The notes beneath the pieces were generated by a model that was not told where the DNA came from, made no database searches, and saw only the letters and a program-made list of their open reading frames with translations. From assembly GCA_022563195.1 (NCBI GenBank), contig JADFNV010000012.1, positions 1 through 64,000 of the forward strand: a DNA stretch of 64,000 nucleotides, written 5' to 3'. This stretch comes from Pseudomonadota bacterium. GTDB lineage: Bacteria > Pseudomonadota > Gammaproteobacteria > Steroidobacterales > Woeseiaceae. Shown in pieces: positions 8,556-17,142 of this stretch. How positions within the stretch are numbered: position 1 is the stretch's first letter; each line of letters starts with the position of its first letter. The translations under genes and the position numbers were made by a program.

Positions 8556-9535
8556 TGTTTGCGATCGCGCGAAGACTGCAAGAGGCCGGTGTCCTCGGTC
8601 TCAACAAACGCAATACCAACTTCATCATGCGGCTCAATCCACGGCGACTGTATCCAAGAGTCGATGACAAGATATTGACCAAGGAGCTGGCGCTGGCCGC
8701 CGGTATGGCCGTGCCGGAACTCTACGGCATCATCAGTAACCAGCGGCAAGTGCGGGAGTTTGCGGGCATCGTCGGTGACCGCGAAAGCTTCGTAATCAAG
8801 CCTGCGCAGGGCAGTGGCGGTGACGGCATCCTGGTTGTGATTGGCCGCAGCCAGCGCAGGCGCGACACGTATCGGCTGTCCAATGGCGTGCGTATAAGCG
8901 AGGCGGAGATCGCCCACCATATTTCCAACATCGTCAGTGGCCAGTACAGCCTGAGCGGCAACCCGGACAAGGCGCTTATCGAGTATTGCGTGCAATTCGA
9001 CCCGGTTTTCGCCGACCTCAGTTATCAGGGTGTGCCCGACATTCGCGTTATCGTCTATCGCGGTTATCCAACCATGGCGATGGTTCGTCTGCCGACGCAG
9101 GCGTCCGGTGGCAAGGCAAACCTGCATCAGGGCGCTGTTGGCGCCGGGGTCGACATGAGCACAGGAGAAACGCTGACAGGCGTGCTGGAAAACGAAATCG
9201 TCGACGAACACCCTGACACCGGCACATTAATTGCCGGTCTGCGAATTCCGCAGTGGGATTTCATCCTGCAACTGGCGGCGCGCGGTTACGACGTCACGGG
9301 GCTGGGTTACCTTGGGGTAGACATAGTTGTCGACCGTGACCTGGGGCCGCTGATTCTCGAGATGAATGTGCGTCCTGGCCTCAGTATTCAGATCGCCAAC
9401 TGCACCGGACTCACCAGCCGCCTCGCAAGAATCGATGAGCTGCACGACGAAACTGCGACTCCGGCTGAGCGCGCCCGAATCGCGCGCCTCGAATTCCCCG
9501 CTAAACGACAGACGTCAATGCCGTTCGGTCAGTAG
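8555..9535 (+). CDS. RimK-related ATP-grasp ligase
   Basis: A 326-residue ATP-grasp enzyme of the alpha-L-glutamate-ligase-related group (TIGR02291; ATPgrasp_ST in Pfam). ATP-grasp elements are visible as FVIKPAQGSGGDGILVV near residue 85 and DIVVDRDLGPLILEMNVRPGL near residue 255, the latter supplying acidic and Asn metal ligands. Such enzymes join a carboxylate to an amine through an acyl phosphate. Overlap with the 7TM transglutaminase-like gene indicates that the two products act together, probably in making or exporting a peptide-modified compound. The substrate is unknown. Confidence 0.85.
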   Translation: MFAIARRLQEAGVLGLNKRNTNFIMRLNPRRLYPRVDDKILTKELALAAGMAVPELYGIISNQRQVREFAGIVGDRESFVIKPAQGSGGDGILVVIGRSQRRRDTYRLSNGVRISEAEIAHHISNIVSGQYSLSGNPDKALIEYCVQFDPVFADLSYQGVPDIRVIVYRGYPTMAMVRLPTQASGGKANLHQGAVGAGVDMSTGETLTGVLENEIVDEHPDTGTLIAGLRIPQWDFILQLAARGYDVTGLGYLGVDIVVDRDLGPLILEMNVRPGLSIQIANCTGLTSRLARIDELHDETATPAERARIARLEFPAKRQTSMPFGQ

Positions 9536-9540
9536 CCGCC

Positions 9541-9936
9541 CGCGATACCGCAATATTTGAACGTCGGCCCCGACACACGGGCACGATCCCGGGTATTTGC
9601 TCGCGCTTAAGCTCGCTCGGCGTCCTGCCTCGCTCGCATCGGCCTTCGCTTGCTTGGGCGTCCTGCGTCGCAGCGCTCCGGACGACGCGCGAGCAAACAC
9701 ACCGATACCGTGCCCCTGCTGAGCTTTGCGAAGAACATCCCGCCCCGGCCCGACGAAGATCGGAGGGCGGACACGATACGGTGGCTCGTCGAGCGTCGTC
9801 GAATCCGAGCGGAGCAGGGACAGCTAGAGCGAGGATTCGCGGATTGGAGCGAGACCAAGGATGTCGAAGCGACATTAAGCGAGAGGAGCTACCGTGTTGG
9901 GGCCGCCGTTCATATAATGGGGGCCGCGCCCGTGTG
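9541..9936 (+). repeat. Dispersed TIR element, copy A (composite)
   Basis: The full element spans 9575-9936. It opens with ACACGGGCACG followed by CGGGTATTTG at 9590-9599, and closes with an imperfect inverted version ending CGCCCGTGTG at 9936. The inside carries two GC-rich modules shared with copies B, C and D, including the hairpin formed by TTTGCTCGCGC and GCGCGAGCAAA and a well conserved block from about 9755 to 9900. Bases 9541-9577 are an inverted fragment of the element's right end, so this copy is composite. It fills the whole gap between two convergent genes. No transposase is encoded; the open frames inside shift between copies. Confidence 0.8.
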
Positions 9937-9958
9937 CTTGATCCGCCGGCCATGGCGG

Positions 9959-11704
9959 CTACAGCTGGTCGACCAGCCAGGCGTCCATGCGTTGTTCGAG
10001 GATGTCGAGCGGCAATGCACCGCCGCCAAGCAATTCGTCGTGGAATGCCCGAATGTCGAAAGCGTCGCCCAGTGCCCGCTCGGCATTTTCGCGTATTGAC
10101 TGGATCTTCAGTTGCCCGATCTTGTAGGCGAGCGCCTGTCCGGGCCAGCCAATATAGCGATCGATTTCATTGATGATGTCGAGTTCGGTCTTGGCGGCGT
10201 TGTCCTTAAAAAATTCGATTGCCTGTTGACGAGTCCACCCCTTGTAATGCATGCCGGTGTCGACGACGAGACGAACGGCTCGCCACATTTCGTAAGTCAG
10301 TTGTCCGAACCGGGAGTAGGGATCCTTATAGAGCCCAAGGTCGTAACCAAGACTTTCGCTGTAGAGCCCCCAGCCTTCGACGAATGCCGTGAAGCCGGAG
10401 TAGCGACGGAAGTCCGGCATGTCGCCAAGCTCCTGCTGCAGGGAGAGTTGCAGATGATGACCTGGCACCCCTTCGTGTACGGTCAGGACCTCAATCTCGT
10501 ACTTGGGACGGACTTCGGGCTTGTAAAGATTGACCCAGTAAATACCGGCGCGGCTGCCATCGGCGGCAGGACGTGAGTAGTAGGCCGTGGTTGTATCGGG
10601 TGCAATCGTGTCGGGAATCGGTTTTACGCCGTAGGGCATGCGCGGCAGCTTGCCGAACAAGCGAACGATTTCCGGATCGATACGTTTACTGGTTGCCAGG
10701 TACGCTTCGTAGAGCGCATCCGGGTCATCGAAATAGAATTGTGGGTCCGATCTCAGGAACACCAGAAACTCCTGAAAGCTGCCCTCGTAATCCAGGCCGT
10801 CAATGATCTCCTGCATTTTGTCTCGAATACGCCGCACTTCAACCAGGCCCAGTCGATGAATATCATCGGGCGTCATCTGCGTCGTCGTGAAACGACGTGC
10901 AAGATATTCATACCACTCGCTACCGTTGGGCAGTGACGAAAGTCCAATGCTGTCGCGGCTTGCCGGAAGATAAGTATCCGAGAAATAGCGAGCGAGCTTC
11001 TGGTAGGCCGGCAAGACAGTTTGCTCGATGGTATTTAGGGCAGTGGCTGTCAGGCGTGCCCTATCGTCGTCGTCGATCGCTGCGGGCAGGTTTTCGAATA
11101 TAGCGTAGAACGGGCTGGCCTCTGCATCGTCGACGAGTTGCGCGGCAATCTGGTCAGGAATCCGGCGCATCAGGATTTTTGGCGGCATGTATCCCGATTT
11201 ACGACCGCGCTCGGCCAGCTCAATGACTTGCTCGACGACCTCCCCAACCTTGCTGAGCCGTGAGAGCCAGTCTTCGTAATCCCTGACTGTGGAAAAATTC
11301 AGGGTGTTGGTGTTGTTATCGAGATTCTGCACACCGCCGCGATGATTAAATGGCATCAGGTGGCCATGGAAAGCGATTCCATCGACCTTGTTTTGCAATT
11401 CGCGGCGAAACAATTCGTAGTTGAGCTGATCTGCGTCGCTCAGGGCGGATCGATCAATCGCGTAGACACGACGCAGGAATGCACGCGTCTGTTCGTGACG
11501 AGCTTCGGTGGCGTCGAGGCTTCGATCGGTCCATTGATCGTTGTAACGGCGGTCACCCAGTCGTGAGGCAAACAATGGGTAACTCTTGAGTTGCCATTCC
11601 CAGGCCTCGTCAAGGAGCGCCGCAAATTCTTCGCTGGCCGCACCATGAACAGGGCCGCCGATGGCGAATACCAGTGCGATGAGCGCAATGCGAGTCTTTC
11701 TCAT
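9959..11704 (-). CDS. Exported DUF885 family protein, putative metallopeptidase
   Basis: A 581-residue protein with a clear signal peptide (MRKTRIALIALVFAIGG, cleavage near GAAS). DUF885 proteins carry a zinc-peptidase-like motif, seen here as HEGVPGHHLQ near residue 405, followed about 30 residues later by EGWGLYSE. Length and order of these motifs are typical for the family. Hydrolysis of periplasmic peptides is inferred; the natural substrate is not known. The gene stands alone, divergent from the glycine cleavage operon and convergent with the ATP-grasp gene. Confidence 0.85.
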   Translation of the reverse strand: MRKTRIALIALVFAIGGPVHGAASEEFAALLDEAWEWQLKSYPLFASRLGDRRYNDQWTDRSLDATEARHEQTRAFLRRVYAIDRSALSDADQLNYELFRRELQNKVDGIAFHGHLMPFNHRGGVQNLDNNTNTLNFSTVRDYEDWLSRLSKVGEVVEQVIELAERGRKSGYMPPKILMRRIPDQIAAQLVDDAEASPFYAIFENLPAAIDDDDRARLTATALNTIEQTVLPAYQKLARYFSDTYLPASRDSIGLSSLPNGSEWYEYLARRFTTTQMTPDDIHRLGLVEVRRIRDKMQEIIDGLDYEGSFQEFLVFLRSDPQFYFDDPDALYEAYLATSKRIDPEIVRLFGKLPRMPYGVKPIPDTIAPDTTTAYYSRPAADGSRAGIYWVNLYKPEVRPKYEIEVLTVHEGVPGHHLQLSLQQELGDMPDFRRYSGFTAFVEGWGLYSESLGYDLGLYKDPYSRFGQLTYEMWRAVRLVVDTGMHYKGWTRQQAIEFFKDNAAKTELDIINEIDRYIGWPGQALAYKIGQLKIQSIRENAERALGDAFDIRAFHDELLGGGALPLDILEQRMDAWLVDQL

Positions 11705-11752
11705 GTTGACCTCCCTCTGCAGAGCTTCACATTGTTACTGTCCTCCGGTCGG

Positions 11753-11789
11753 CTGGCAACCAGTGGCGCGGTTGGCTATGATTGTGAGC
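11753..11789 (+). promoter_or_regulatory. Candidate promoter of the glycine cleavage operon
   Basis: TATGAT at 11777-11782 is a near-consensus -10 element. A weak -35 (TGGCAA) lies 17 bases upstream. Transcription from about 11789 would start just before the first glycine aptamer, which fits its position. Confidence 0.5.
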
Positions 11790-11803
11790 ACCAATCGGTA
11801 TCG

Positions 11804-11978
11804 TGCACAGAAGAGACCCCGTGGTCATCGGGGCGCCGAAGGCGCAACTCGCTCGGAAACGCTCAGGCAGAAGGACTGTTTACGGTGATTGGCTCTGGAG
11901 AGCGGCCCGACAGGGGGCCCACCGAAGGGGTACGTGGCTTTACAGCCACTGATCTCTCAGGTCTGATGGACAGAGGGG
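11804..11978 (+). promoter_or_regulatory. Tandem glycine riboswitch
   Basis: Two glycine aptamers lie in series upstream of gcvT. The first (about 11804-11880) has the core GCGCCGAAGGCGCAA and CTCAGGCAGAAGGACTG. The second (about 11891-11977) has CTCTGGAGAG, CACCGAAGGGG, CTCTCAGG and TGGACAGAGG. They are joined by a linker of about 10 bases, the usual spacing. These riboswitches sense glycine and normally turn on gcv expression. A terminator follows at once (11969-12008), giving a plausible expression platform. No open frame is needed to explain this leader. Confidence 0.93.
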
Positions 11979-12008
11979 CGGCAGATCGCAAGGTCTGTCG
12001 TTTTTTTT
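11969..12008 (+). terminator. Riboswitch-controlled intrinsic terminator
   Basis: Two mutually exclusive hairpins precede a run of eight T residues (12001-12008). One is CAGATC-GCAA-GGTCTG (11982-11997). The other pairs GACAGA (11969-11974) with TCTGTC (11994-11999). The GACAGA bases are also the 3' strand of the second aptamer's P1 stem. Glycine binding should therefore sequester them and weaken the longer terminator. The direction of control is inferred. Confidence 0.7.
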
Positions 12009-12033
12009 GTCAGTCGAGATAGAGTGCAGAGAT

Positions 12034-13125
12034 ATGGGGACGAAGACACCGCTGTATGACAAACACATTGAGGCCGGCGCACGCATCGTCGACTTCGGTG
12101 GCTGGGACATGCCGCTCCATTACGGCTCGCAGAAACAAGAACACCATGCCGTCAGAAACAATGCCGGTGTATTCGATGTCTCGCACATGACGATCGTGGA
12201 TCTTCGCGGCGCACGTGTTCGTGAATTTCTCCGTCAATTGCTGGCGAACGATGTGGCAAAACTTCGGCAAGCAGGCGAAGCGCTTTACACCTGCATGCTG
12301 AACGAGGCAGGTGGGGTCATTGATGACCTGATCGTCTACTTTTTCGACGCGTCGCGCTATCGGATGATCGTGAATGCAGCGACACGTGACAAGGACCTGG
12401 CCTGGATCGAACGATGTGCAGAATCCTACGGTGTCGAGATTAACGAACGCGCGGAGCTTGCAATGATCGCCGTGCAGGGGCCGCGAGCACGCGAGCTCGC
12501 GGCCCCTGGCATCGGGTCCGAATGGCGCGAGCAGGCACTCGCGCTAAAGCCTTTCACCGGGATTGAAGCGGGCGAGCTGTTTGTCGCGAGGACGGGCTAT
12601 ACGGGCGAGGATGGTTGGGAAATTCTCATGCCGGCCGCGAGCGCCGCAGCGTTTTGGGATCGCTTACTGGCCGCGGGTGTCGAACCCTGCGGACTGGGCG
12701 CACGGGATACCCTGCGCCTCGAGGCAGCAATGAATCTTTACGGCTCGGACATGGACGAGTCCGTCTCACCACTGGAGTCCGGCCTCGGCTGGACGATTGC
12801 CTGGGATCCGGAAGAGCGTAATTTCAACGGCCGTGCCGCGCTCGAGCAGATTCGAAACAATACCGGCAGGCGCCGCTTTGTGGGCTTACTGCTTGAGGAT
12901 CCCGGTGTGCTGCGCAGCCATCAGCGCGTGGTCATCGATGGCGCGGATGATGGAGAAATCACCAGCGGCGGATTCTCGCCGACTATGGGTCGATCCATCG
13001 CCCTCGCCCGTGTAGCTGCAGGGGACTGTAGCCGCGCGAAAGTTGACGTACGCGGCAAATTGCTGGACGTGCGAATCGTAAAGACACCATTTGTGCGCAA
13101 CGGACAAGTACGTATCGAACTGTGA
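12034..13125 (+). CDS. gcvT: Glycine cleavage T protein (aminomethyltransferase)
   Basis: This 363-residue protein transfers the methylene group from the H-protein aminomethyl-lipoyl arm to tetrahydrofolate, releasing ammonia. The N-terminal TPLYDKHIEAGARIVDFGGW is a family hallmark, followed by HHAVRNNAGVFDVSHM and, near residue 190, GYTGEDGWEI. The ATG at 12034 matches family starts; nine extra upstream residues would run into the terminator. It is the first gene of the riboswitch-led gcvT-gcvH-gcvPA-tpx-gcvPB operon. Confidence 0.96.
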   Translation: MGTKTPLYDKHIEAGARIVDFGGWDMPLHYGSQKQEHHAVRNNAGVFDVSHMTIVDLRGARVREFLRQLLANDVAKLRQAGEALYTCMLNEAGGVIDDLIVYFFDASRYRMIVNAATRDKDLAWIERCAESYGVEINERAELAMIAVQGPRARELAAPGIGSEWREQALALKPFTGIEAGELFVARTGYTGEDGWEILMPAASAAAFWDRLLAAGVEPCGLGARDTLRLEAAMNLYGSDMDESVSPLESGLGWTIAWDPEERNFNGRAALEQIRNNTGRRRFVGLLLEDPGVLRSHQRVVIDGADDGEITSGGFSPTMGRSIALARVAAGDCSRAKVDVRGKLLDVRIVKTPFVRNGQVRIEL

Positions 13126-13170
13126 CGACCACGGTGCGAAATAATAAGACTGCAAGGGGAATGTAAGACA

Positions 13171-13566
13171 ATGAGTGAATTACCCGGTGACTTGATATAC
13201 ACGAACGAACACGAATGGCTGCGTCGCGAAGACGATGGCAGCGTTACAATCGGTATTACGGATCATGCACAGGCGGCCCTCGGTGACCTCGTTTATGTCG
13301 AAATGCCCGAAATCGGCCAGACGCTCGACAGTGGTAGCGATATGGTCGTAGTCGAATCGGTAAAAGCGGCGTCGGACGTACTTGCGCCGATTGCTGCCTC
13401 TGTTGTCGCCGTGAACGAGGAGTTGGCCGATGATCCGGAGAAGATCAATGCCGATCCCTACGGCGCAGGCTGGATCGTCAGGCTGCAGCCGAGCGACGGT
13501 GTCGATGAGGCAGCATTTCTGACACCCGACGACTATCAGCATCTGATCGACGACGAAGACAGCTGA
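13171..13566 (+). CDS. gcvH: Glycine cleavage H protein
   Basis: A 131-residue lipoyl carrier that shuttles the aminomethyl group between the P and T proteins. The lipoylation site is Lys65 in ESVKAASD, and the N-terminal [10 protein letters not shown] and C-terminal [11 protein letters not shown] segments are typical. It lies 45 bases after gcvT and 14 bases before gcvPA. Lipoylation of this protein would depend on octanoyl transfer by LipB, encoded further on at 35273-35914. Confidence 0.96.
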   Translation: MSELPGDLIYTNEHEWLRREDDGSVTIGITDHAQAALGDLVYVEMPEIGQTLDSGSDMVVVESVKAASDVLAPIAASVVAVNEELADDPEKINADPYGAGWIVRLQPSDGVDEAAFLTPDDYQHLIDDEDS

Positions 13567-13580
13567 AACGAGTAGCCGTA

Positions 13581-14951
13581 ATGCCTTTTATACCTCACAC
13601 ACAAGATGACACCGTAGAAATGCTGGCGGCAATCGGTGCCGACAGCATCGATGCGCTCTTTGATGAGATCCCCGCTGAGTTGCTGATTGACTCTCTCGAC
13701 CGGGTGCCCTTGGGGCTCAGCGAAATGGACATCACGCGCCTGATGCATGCACGCGCAGCCGGCGATGGGTCGCCATTGTGTTTCATTGGTGCAGGGGCGT
13801 ATGAGCACCACATACCGACGGTTGTCTGGGATATTGCGACACGCGGCGAATATTACAGCGCCTACACGCCGTACCAGGCTGAAGCGAGTCAGGGTACGTT
13901 GCAAACGATCTACGAGTACCAGACGATGATGACCGAACTGACGGCGCTCGATGTCAGCAATGCGTCCATGTATGACGGCGCATCGTCGCTGGCCGAAGCC
14001 GCGTTGATGGCGGTCCGCAGTAATCGCAAAAAGGATTCGGGCCGCATTTTACTTGCGCCCGGGGTCAACCCGACGTATGAAAAAGTTGCGGCAGCAATCG
14101 CGGGCAGACAAGGCATCACTTTCGAACGCCTGCCGATGGATGAGACTACGGGTAATGTTGGTGGCGTCCTCGACGACTCGGCAGACCCGGTTGCAGTCGT
14201 TATTCAGCAGCCGTCGTTCTTCGGCACACTGGAAGATGTTGATCGCCTCACGAACTGGGCACACCTGCAAGGTGCACTCGTCATCGGCGTCGTCAATCCG
14301 ACGTCACTCGCCCTGCTCAAAGCGCCAGGGCACTGGGGTGAGGATGGTGCCGATATTGCCTGCGGCGAAGGGCAGCCACTGGGTGTGCCGCTGTCCTCGG
14401 GTGGGCCGTATTTCGGCTTCATGACCTGCAAGCAAAAATACGTTCGGCAAATGCCGGGCCGAATTGTCGGCCGCACGACCGATCTCAACAATCAACCAGG
14501 ATATACACTGACCCTGCAGGCGCGTGAGCAACACATCAGGCGTTCGAAAGCGACGTCAAACATCTGCACGAACCAGGGCCTCATGGTGACTGCGGCGACA
14601 ATTTACCTGTCTTTGCTGGGTTTCGACGGTCTGGCGCAGGTCGCGCGCCGATCGCAACAAAACGTTTCCAGGCTGGCGGGCCGCCTGACCGCGATCGAGG
14701 GAGTTGAGCGCCTGTTTGAGGGTCCACACTTTCACGAGCTTGTGTTGCAACTGGATCGCCCGGTTGCTGCAGTACTGGACGCGCTGGCTGACCGGGACAT
14801 CCTCGGTGGCTACAATCTTGCTGATTCCTACCCGGAATTGGGTAACGCGCTGCTGATCTGTGCGACTGAAACGAAAACTGAGGCCGATATAGACGCTTAC
14901 GTTACGGCACTCGGTGAGCTATTTACGAATGGGAGCAGGCGTTCTGCCTGA
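13581..14951 (+). CDS. gcvPA: Glycine decarboxylase subunit 1 (P protein alpha)
   Basis: A 456-residue subunit of the split, two-gene form of glycine dehydrogenase (decarboxylating). The family start [17 protein letters not shown] is clear, and the body has the PLP-fold type I sequence ([43 protein letters not shown]). It lacks the PLP lysine, which is on the second subunit. With GcvPB it decarboxylates glycine and loads the H protein. Many gammaproteobacteria use a single fused GcvP, so the split form is a useful lineage mark. Confidence 0.95.
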   Translation: MPFIPHTQDDTVEMLAAIGADSIDALFDEIPAELLIDSLDRVPLGLSEMDITRLMHARAAGDGSPLCFIGAGAYEHHIPTVVWDIATRGEYYSAYTPYQAEASQGTLQTIYEYQTMMTELTALDVSNASMYDGASSLAEAALMAVRSNRKKDSGRILLAPGVNPTYEKVAAAIAGRQGITFERLPMDETTGNVGGVLDDSADPVAVVIQQPSFFGTLEDVDRLTNWAHLQGALVIGVVNPTSLALLKAPGHWGEDGADIACGEGQPLGVPLSSGGPYFGFMTCKQKYVRQMPGRIVGRTTDLNNQPGYTLTLQAREQHIRRSKATSNICTNQGLMVTAATIYLSLLGFDGLAQVARRSQQNVSRLAGRLTAIEGVERLFEGPHFHELVLQLDRPVAAVLDALADRDILGGYNLADSYPELGNALLICATETKTEADIDAYVTALGELFTNGSRRSA

Positions 14952-14957
14952 GACATA

Positions 14958-15476
14958 ATGGCAAAAATAAATTATGAAAACGCAACTTATCGGACATTCG
15001 GTGAGTTACCGGTAGTGGGCAGCTACGCACCTGACGTCTCGCTCGTTAATACGCGGCTGCAGAATGCGACGCTCGCAAACTGGTCGGGCATGCGCAAGGT
15101 CATGAATATCTTTGTCAGTATTGATACCGACGTATGCGCGAAGTCTGTGATCGAGTTCAACCGTCTTGGCGAACAGCTGGACGATGTCGCGATGCTCATG
15201 GTGTCCTACGATTTGCCATTTGCCCATTCGCGGTTTCAGGAACATCACGACCTCAAGAACGTTGTCGGCCTGTCAGCCATTCGGCATGCGGGATTTGGCG
15301 AAAACTATGGCGTGCAGATTGTCGACGGGCCACTGGCAGGCATGTTTTCGCGAGCGGTTATCGTACTCGATGAAAACAATACGGTCGTGTATCAGGAACA
15401 CATTGACGATGTCGCAACAGAACCAAATTACGAAGCAGCGTTGCGGGCACTCGGTATCAATGTGGACGAACTCTGA
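14958..15476 (+). CDS. Tpx-like peroxiredoxin lacking the resolving cysteine
   Basis: The 172-residue product follows the thiol peroxidase (Tpx) family from end to end: [42 protein letters not shown] and TEPNYEAAL. Cys60 in the SIDTDVC motif is the peroxidatic cysteine. The resolving cysteine of atypical 2-Cys Tpx (after LPFAxSRF, Cys95 in E. coli) is replaced by glutamine, and Cys60 is the only cysteine. It should therefore be a 1-Cys enzyme needing an outside thiol, or a sensor. It lies 6 bases after gcvPA and 11 before gcvPB, so it is part of the gcv operon. Confidence 0.88.
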   Translation: MAKINYENATYRTFGELPVVGSYAPDVSLVNTRLQNATLANWSGMRKVMNIFVSIDTDVCAKSVIEFNRLGEQLDDVAMLMVSYDLPFAHSRFQEHHDLKNVVGLSAIRHAGFGENYGVQIVDGPLAGMFSRAVIVLDENNTVVYQEHIDDVATEPNYEAALRALGINVDEL

Positions 15477-15487
15477 AGAAAAGTATC

Positions 15488-16960
15488 GTGGAAAAACTTA
15501 TTTTCGAAAAATCACGCACTGGCCGCAGGGCGTTTGCACAGTCTCCAGGCGAATCTGGGAACACAAACATCCCCGAGTCATTCCTGCGGGCTGACAGACC
15601 GCGGCTGCCGGAGGCGTCCGAGTTGCAGGTTGTGCGACATTTCACGCGTTTGTCGCAAATGAATTTCTCGATCGACACGCAATTTTACCCGCTCGGATCC
15701 TGCACGATGAAATACAATCCCAGAGCCTGCAATGCGCTTGCGATGTTGCCGGGATTTGCGGGCAGGCATCCTCTGGGCCCCGTAAGTCATGGTCAGGGCT
15801 TCCTGAACTGCATGTTCGAGTTGCAGGAAATGCTCAAGGAAGTGACCGGTATGCAGGGGGTGTCATTGACACCGATGGCCGGAGCCCAGGGAGAATTAGC
15901 CGGCATTGCGATGATCTGCGCCTATCATCATGCAGGGGGTGATCACGAACGTAATGAGATCATCGTGCCCGACGCGGCACATGGCACGAACCCGGCTTCC
16001 GCGACAATGTGTGGTTGTGACGTTCGCGAACTGCCAACTGGCAGTGATGGCGATATCAATATTGAGGCGCTCAAAGCGATGGTCGGTCCCAAGACGGCCG
16101 GCATCATGCTGACGAATCCGTCAACACTCGGTGTGTTCGAACGACGCATTATCGAGGTTGCGAAAATAGTTCACGGCGCGGGCGGGCTTCTCTATTACGA
16201 TGGTGCCAATCTGAATGCGATTATCGGCAAGGTGCGGCCGGGTGATATGGGATTCGATGTCATCCACATGAATCTGCACAAGACCTTTTCGACGCCACAC
16301 GGTGGCGGAGGTCCAGGCTCGGGCGCGATTGGTGTTGGCGATCGCTTGTTGCCGTTCATGCCGATTCCCATCGTGGCGGCTGTAATGATCGACGGCAAGA
16401 CGACTTATGACTGGCTGGCCGAAGACGATCTGCCACAGAGTATCGGTCGACTGTCCGGGTTTATGGGTAACGCAGGGGTGCTGTTGCGAGCGTATGTCTA
16501 TATGCGCATGGTGGGCCGCGAGGGCATGCATCGACTGGCCGAATACGCAACGCTCAACGCCAATTACCTGCAGGTGCGGCTGCGTGATGCAGGTTTTGAA
16601 CTCGCCTTCCCCGACCGGCGCGCAAGCCATGAATTCATCATCACGCTGAAGCAAGACGCGAAGACATTCAATCTGACGGCAATGGACGTCGCGAAGGCGT
16701 TGCTTGATCACAATTACCATGCACCGACGACATATTTTCCGTTGCTCGTTGACGAATGTCTGCTCATCGAGCCGACCGAGACCGAGAGTAAGGAAACGCT
16801 GGACGGTTTCGTCGCAGCAATGATCGCGATCGCCACCGAAGCGCGGGAAAAGGGCGTAAGCTTCAAGGAGGCTCCGTACAAGATGCCGGTGAGGCGCCTC
16901 GACGACGTAAAAGCGGCCCGGCAGCTCGATCTGGCCTTTCGCCCCGAAAAACCGACGTAG
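15488..16960 (+). CDS. gcvPB: Glycine decarboxylase subunit 2 (P protein beta, PLP-bearing)
   Basis: The 490-residue catalytic half of the split P protein. The PLP-binding lysine is in [17 protein letters not shown] near residue 272, and the [11 protein letters not shown] and [11 protein letters not shown] segments are typical. The GTG at 15488 gives the family N-terminus ([12 protein letters not shown]). It acts with GcvPA to decarboxylate glycine through PLP and pass the aminomethyl group to lipoyl-GcvH. It is the last gene of the operon; a 78-bp inverted-repeat element follows after 16 bases and may also end transcription. Confidence 0.95.
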   Translation: MEKLIFEKSRTGRRAFAQSPGESGNTNIPESFLRADRPRLPEASELQVVRHFTRLSQMNFSIDTQFYPLGSCTMKYNPRACNALAMLPGFAGRHPLGPVSHGQGFLNCMFELQEMLKEVTGMQGVSLTPMAGAQGELAGIAMICAYHHAGGDHERNEIIVPDAAHGTNPASATMCGCDVRELPTGSDGDINIEALKAMVGPKTAGIMLTNPSTLGVFERRIIEVAKIVHGAGGLLYYDGANLNAIIGKVRPGDMGFDVIHMNLHKTFSTPHGGGGPGSGAIGVGDRLLPFMPIPIVAAVMIDGKTTYDWLAEDDLPQSIGRLSGFMGNAGVLLRAYVYMRMVGREGMHRLAEYATLNANYLQVRLRDAGFELAFPDRRASHEFIITLKQDAKTFNLTAMDVAKALLDHNYHAPTTYFPLLVDECLLIEPTETESKETLDGFVAAMIAIATEAREKGVSFKEAPYKMPVRRLDDVKAARQLDLAFRPEKPT

Positions 16961-16976
16961 GCGACGGGAACGGGGG

Positions 16977-17054
16977 CCGGGGACAGTTTACTTAATTACA
17001 GCGGACTGACGCATACTGTTCTCGCATGGACGCAATTAAGTAAACTGTCCCCGG
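16977..17054. repeat. 78-bp miniature inverted-repeat element
   Basis: Perfect 21-bp arms (16977-16997 and 17034-17054, each containing GGGGACAGTTTACTTAATT or its complement) flank a 36-bp centre. Elements with GGGGACAG-type ends are common in proteobacterial genomes that encode REP-associated tyrosine transposases, from my general knowledge. No transposase is present in this window. It sits between gcvPB and the HtrA-like gene and could also act as a terminator. Confidence 0.75.
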
Positions 17055-17142
17055 ATTCGGTCGGTTTTTCTGTTGAAATGTGGAACCGTCGCGCGCCAGC
17101 CAAGTCCAGATACCATTACGTTACAGACTTGAGCTGCGCTCC

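Noticed and set aside
9590-9700. Element copies as long intrinsic terminators only
   Set aside because: They are far longer than terminators and mostly lack T-runs, with modules and terminal repeats; a terminator role may be secondary.
9501-9953. Arg/Ser-rich open frames across copies A, B, C and D of the dispersed element
   Set aside because: Frames occur on both strands because the DNA is GC-rich and rich in AGCGAG; single-base indels between copies break them, so coding is not conserved.
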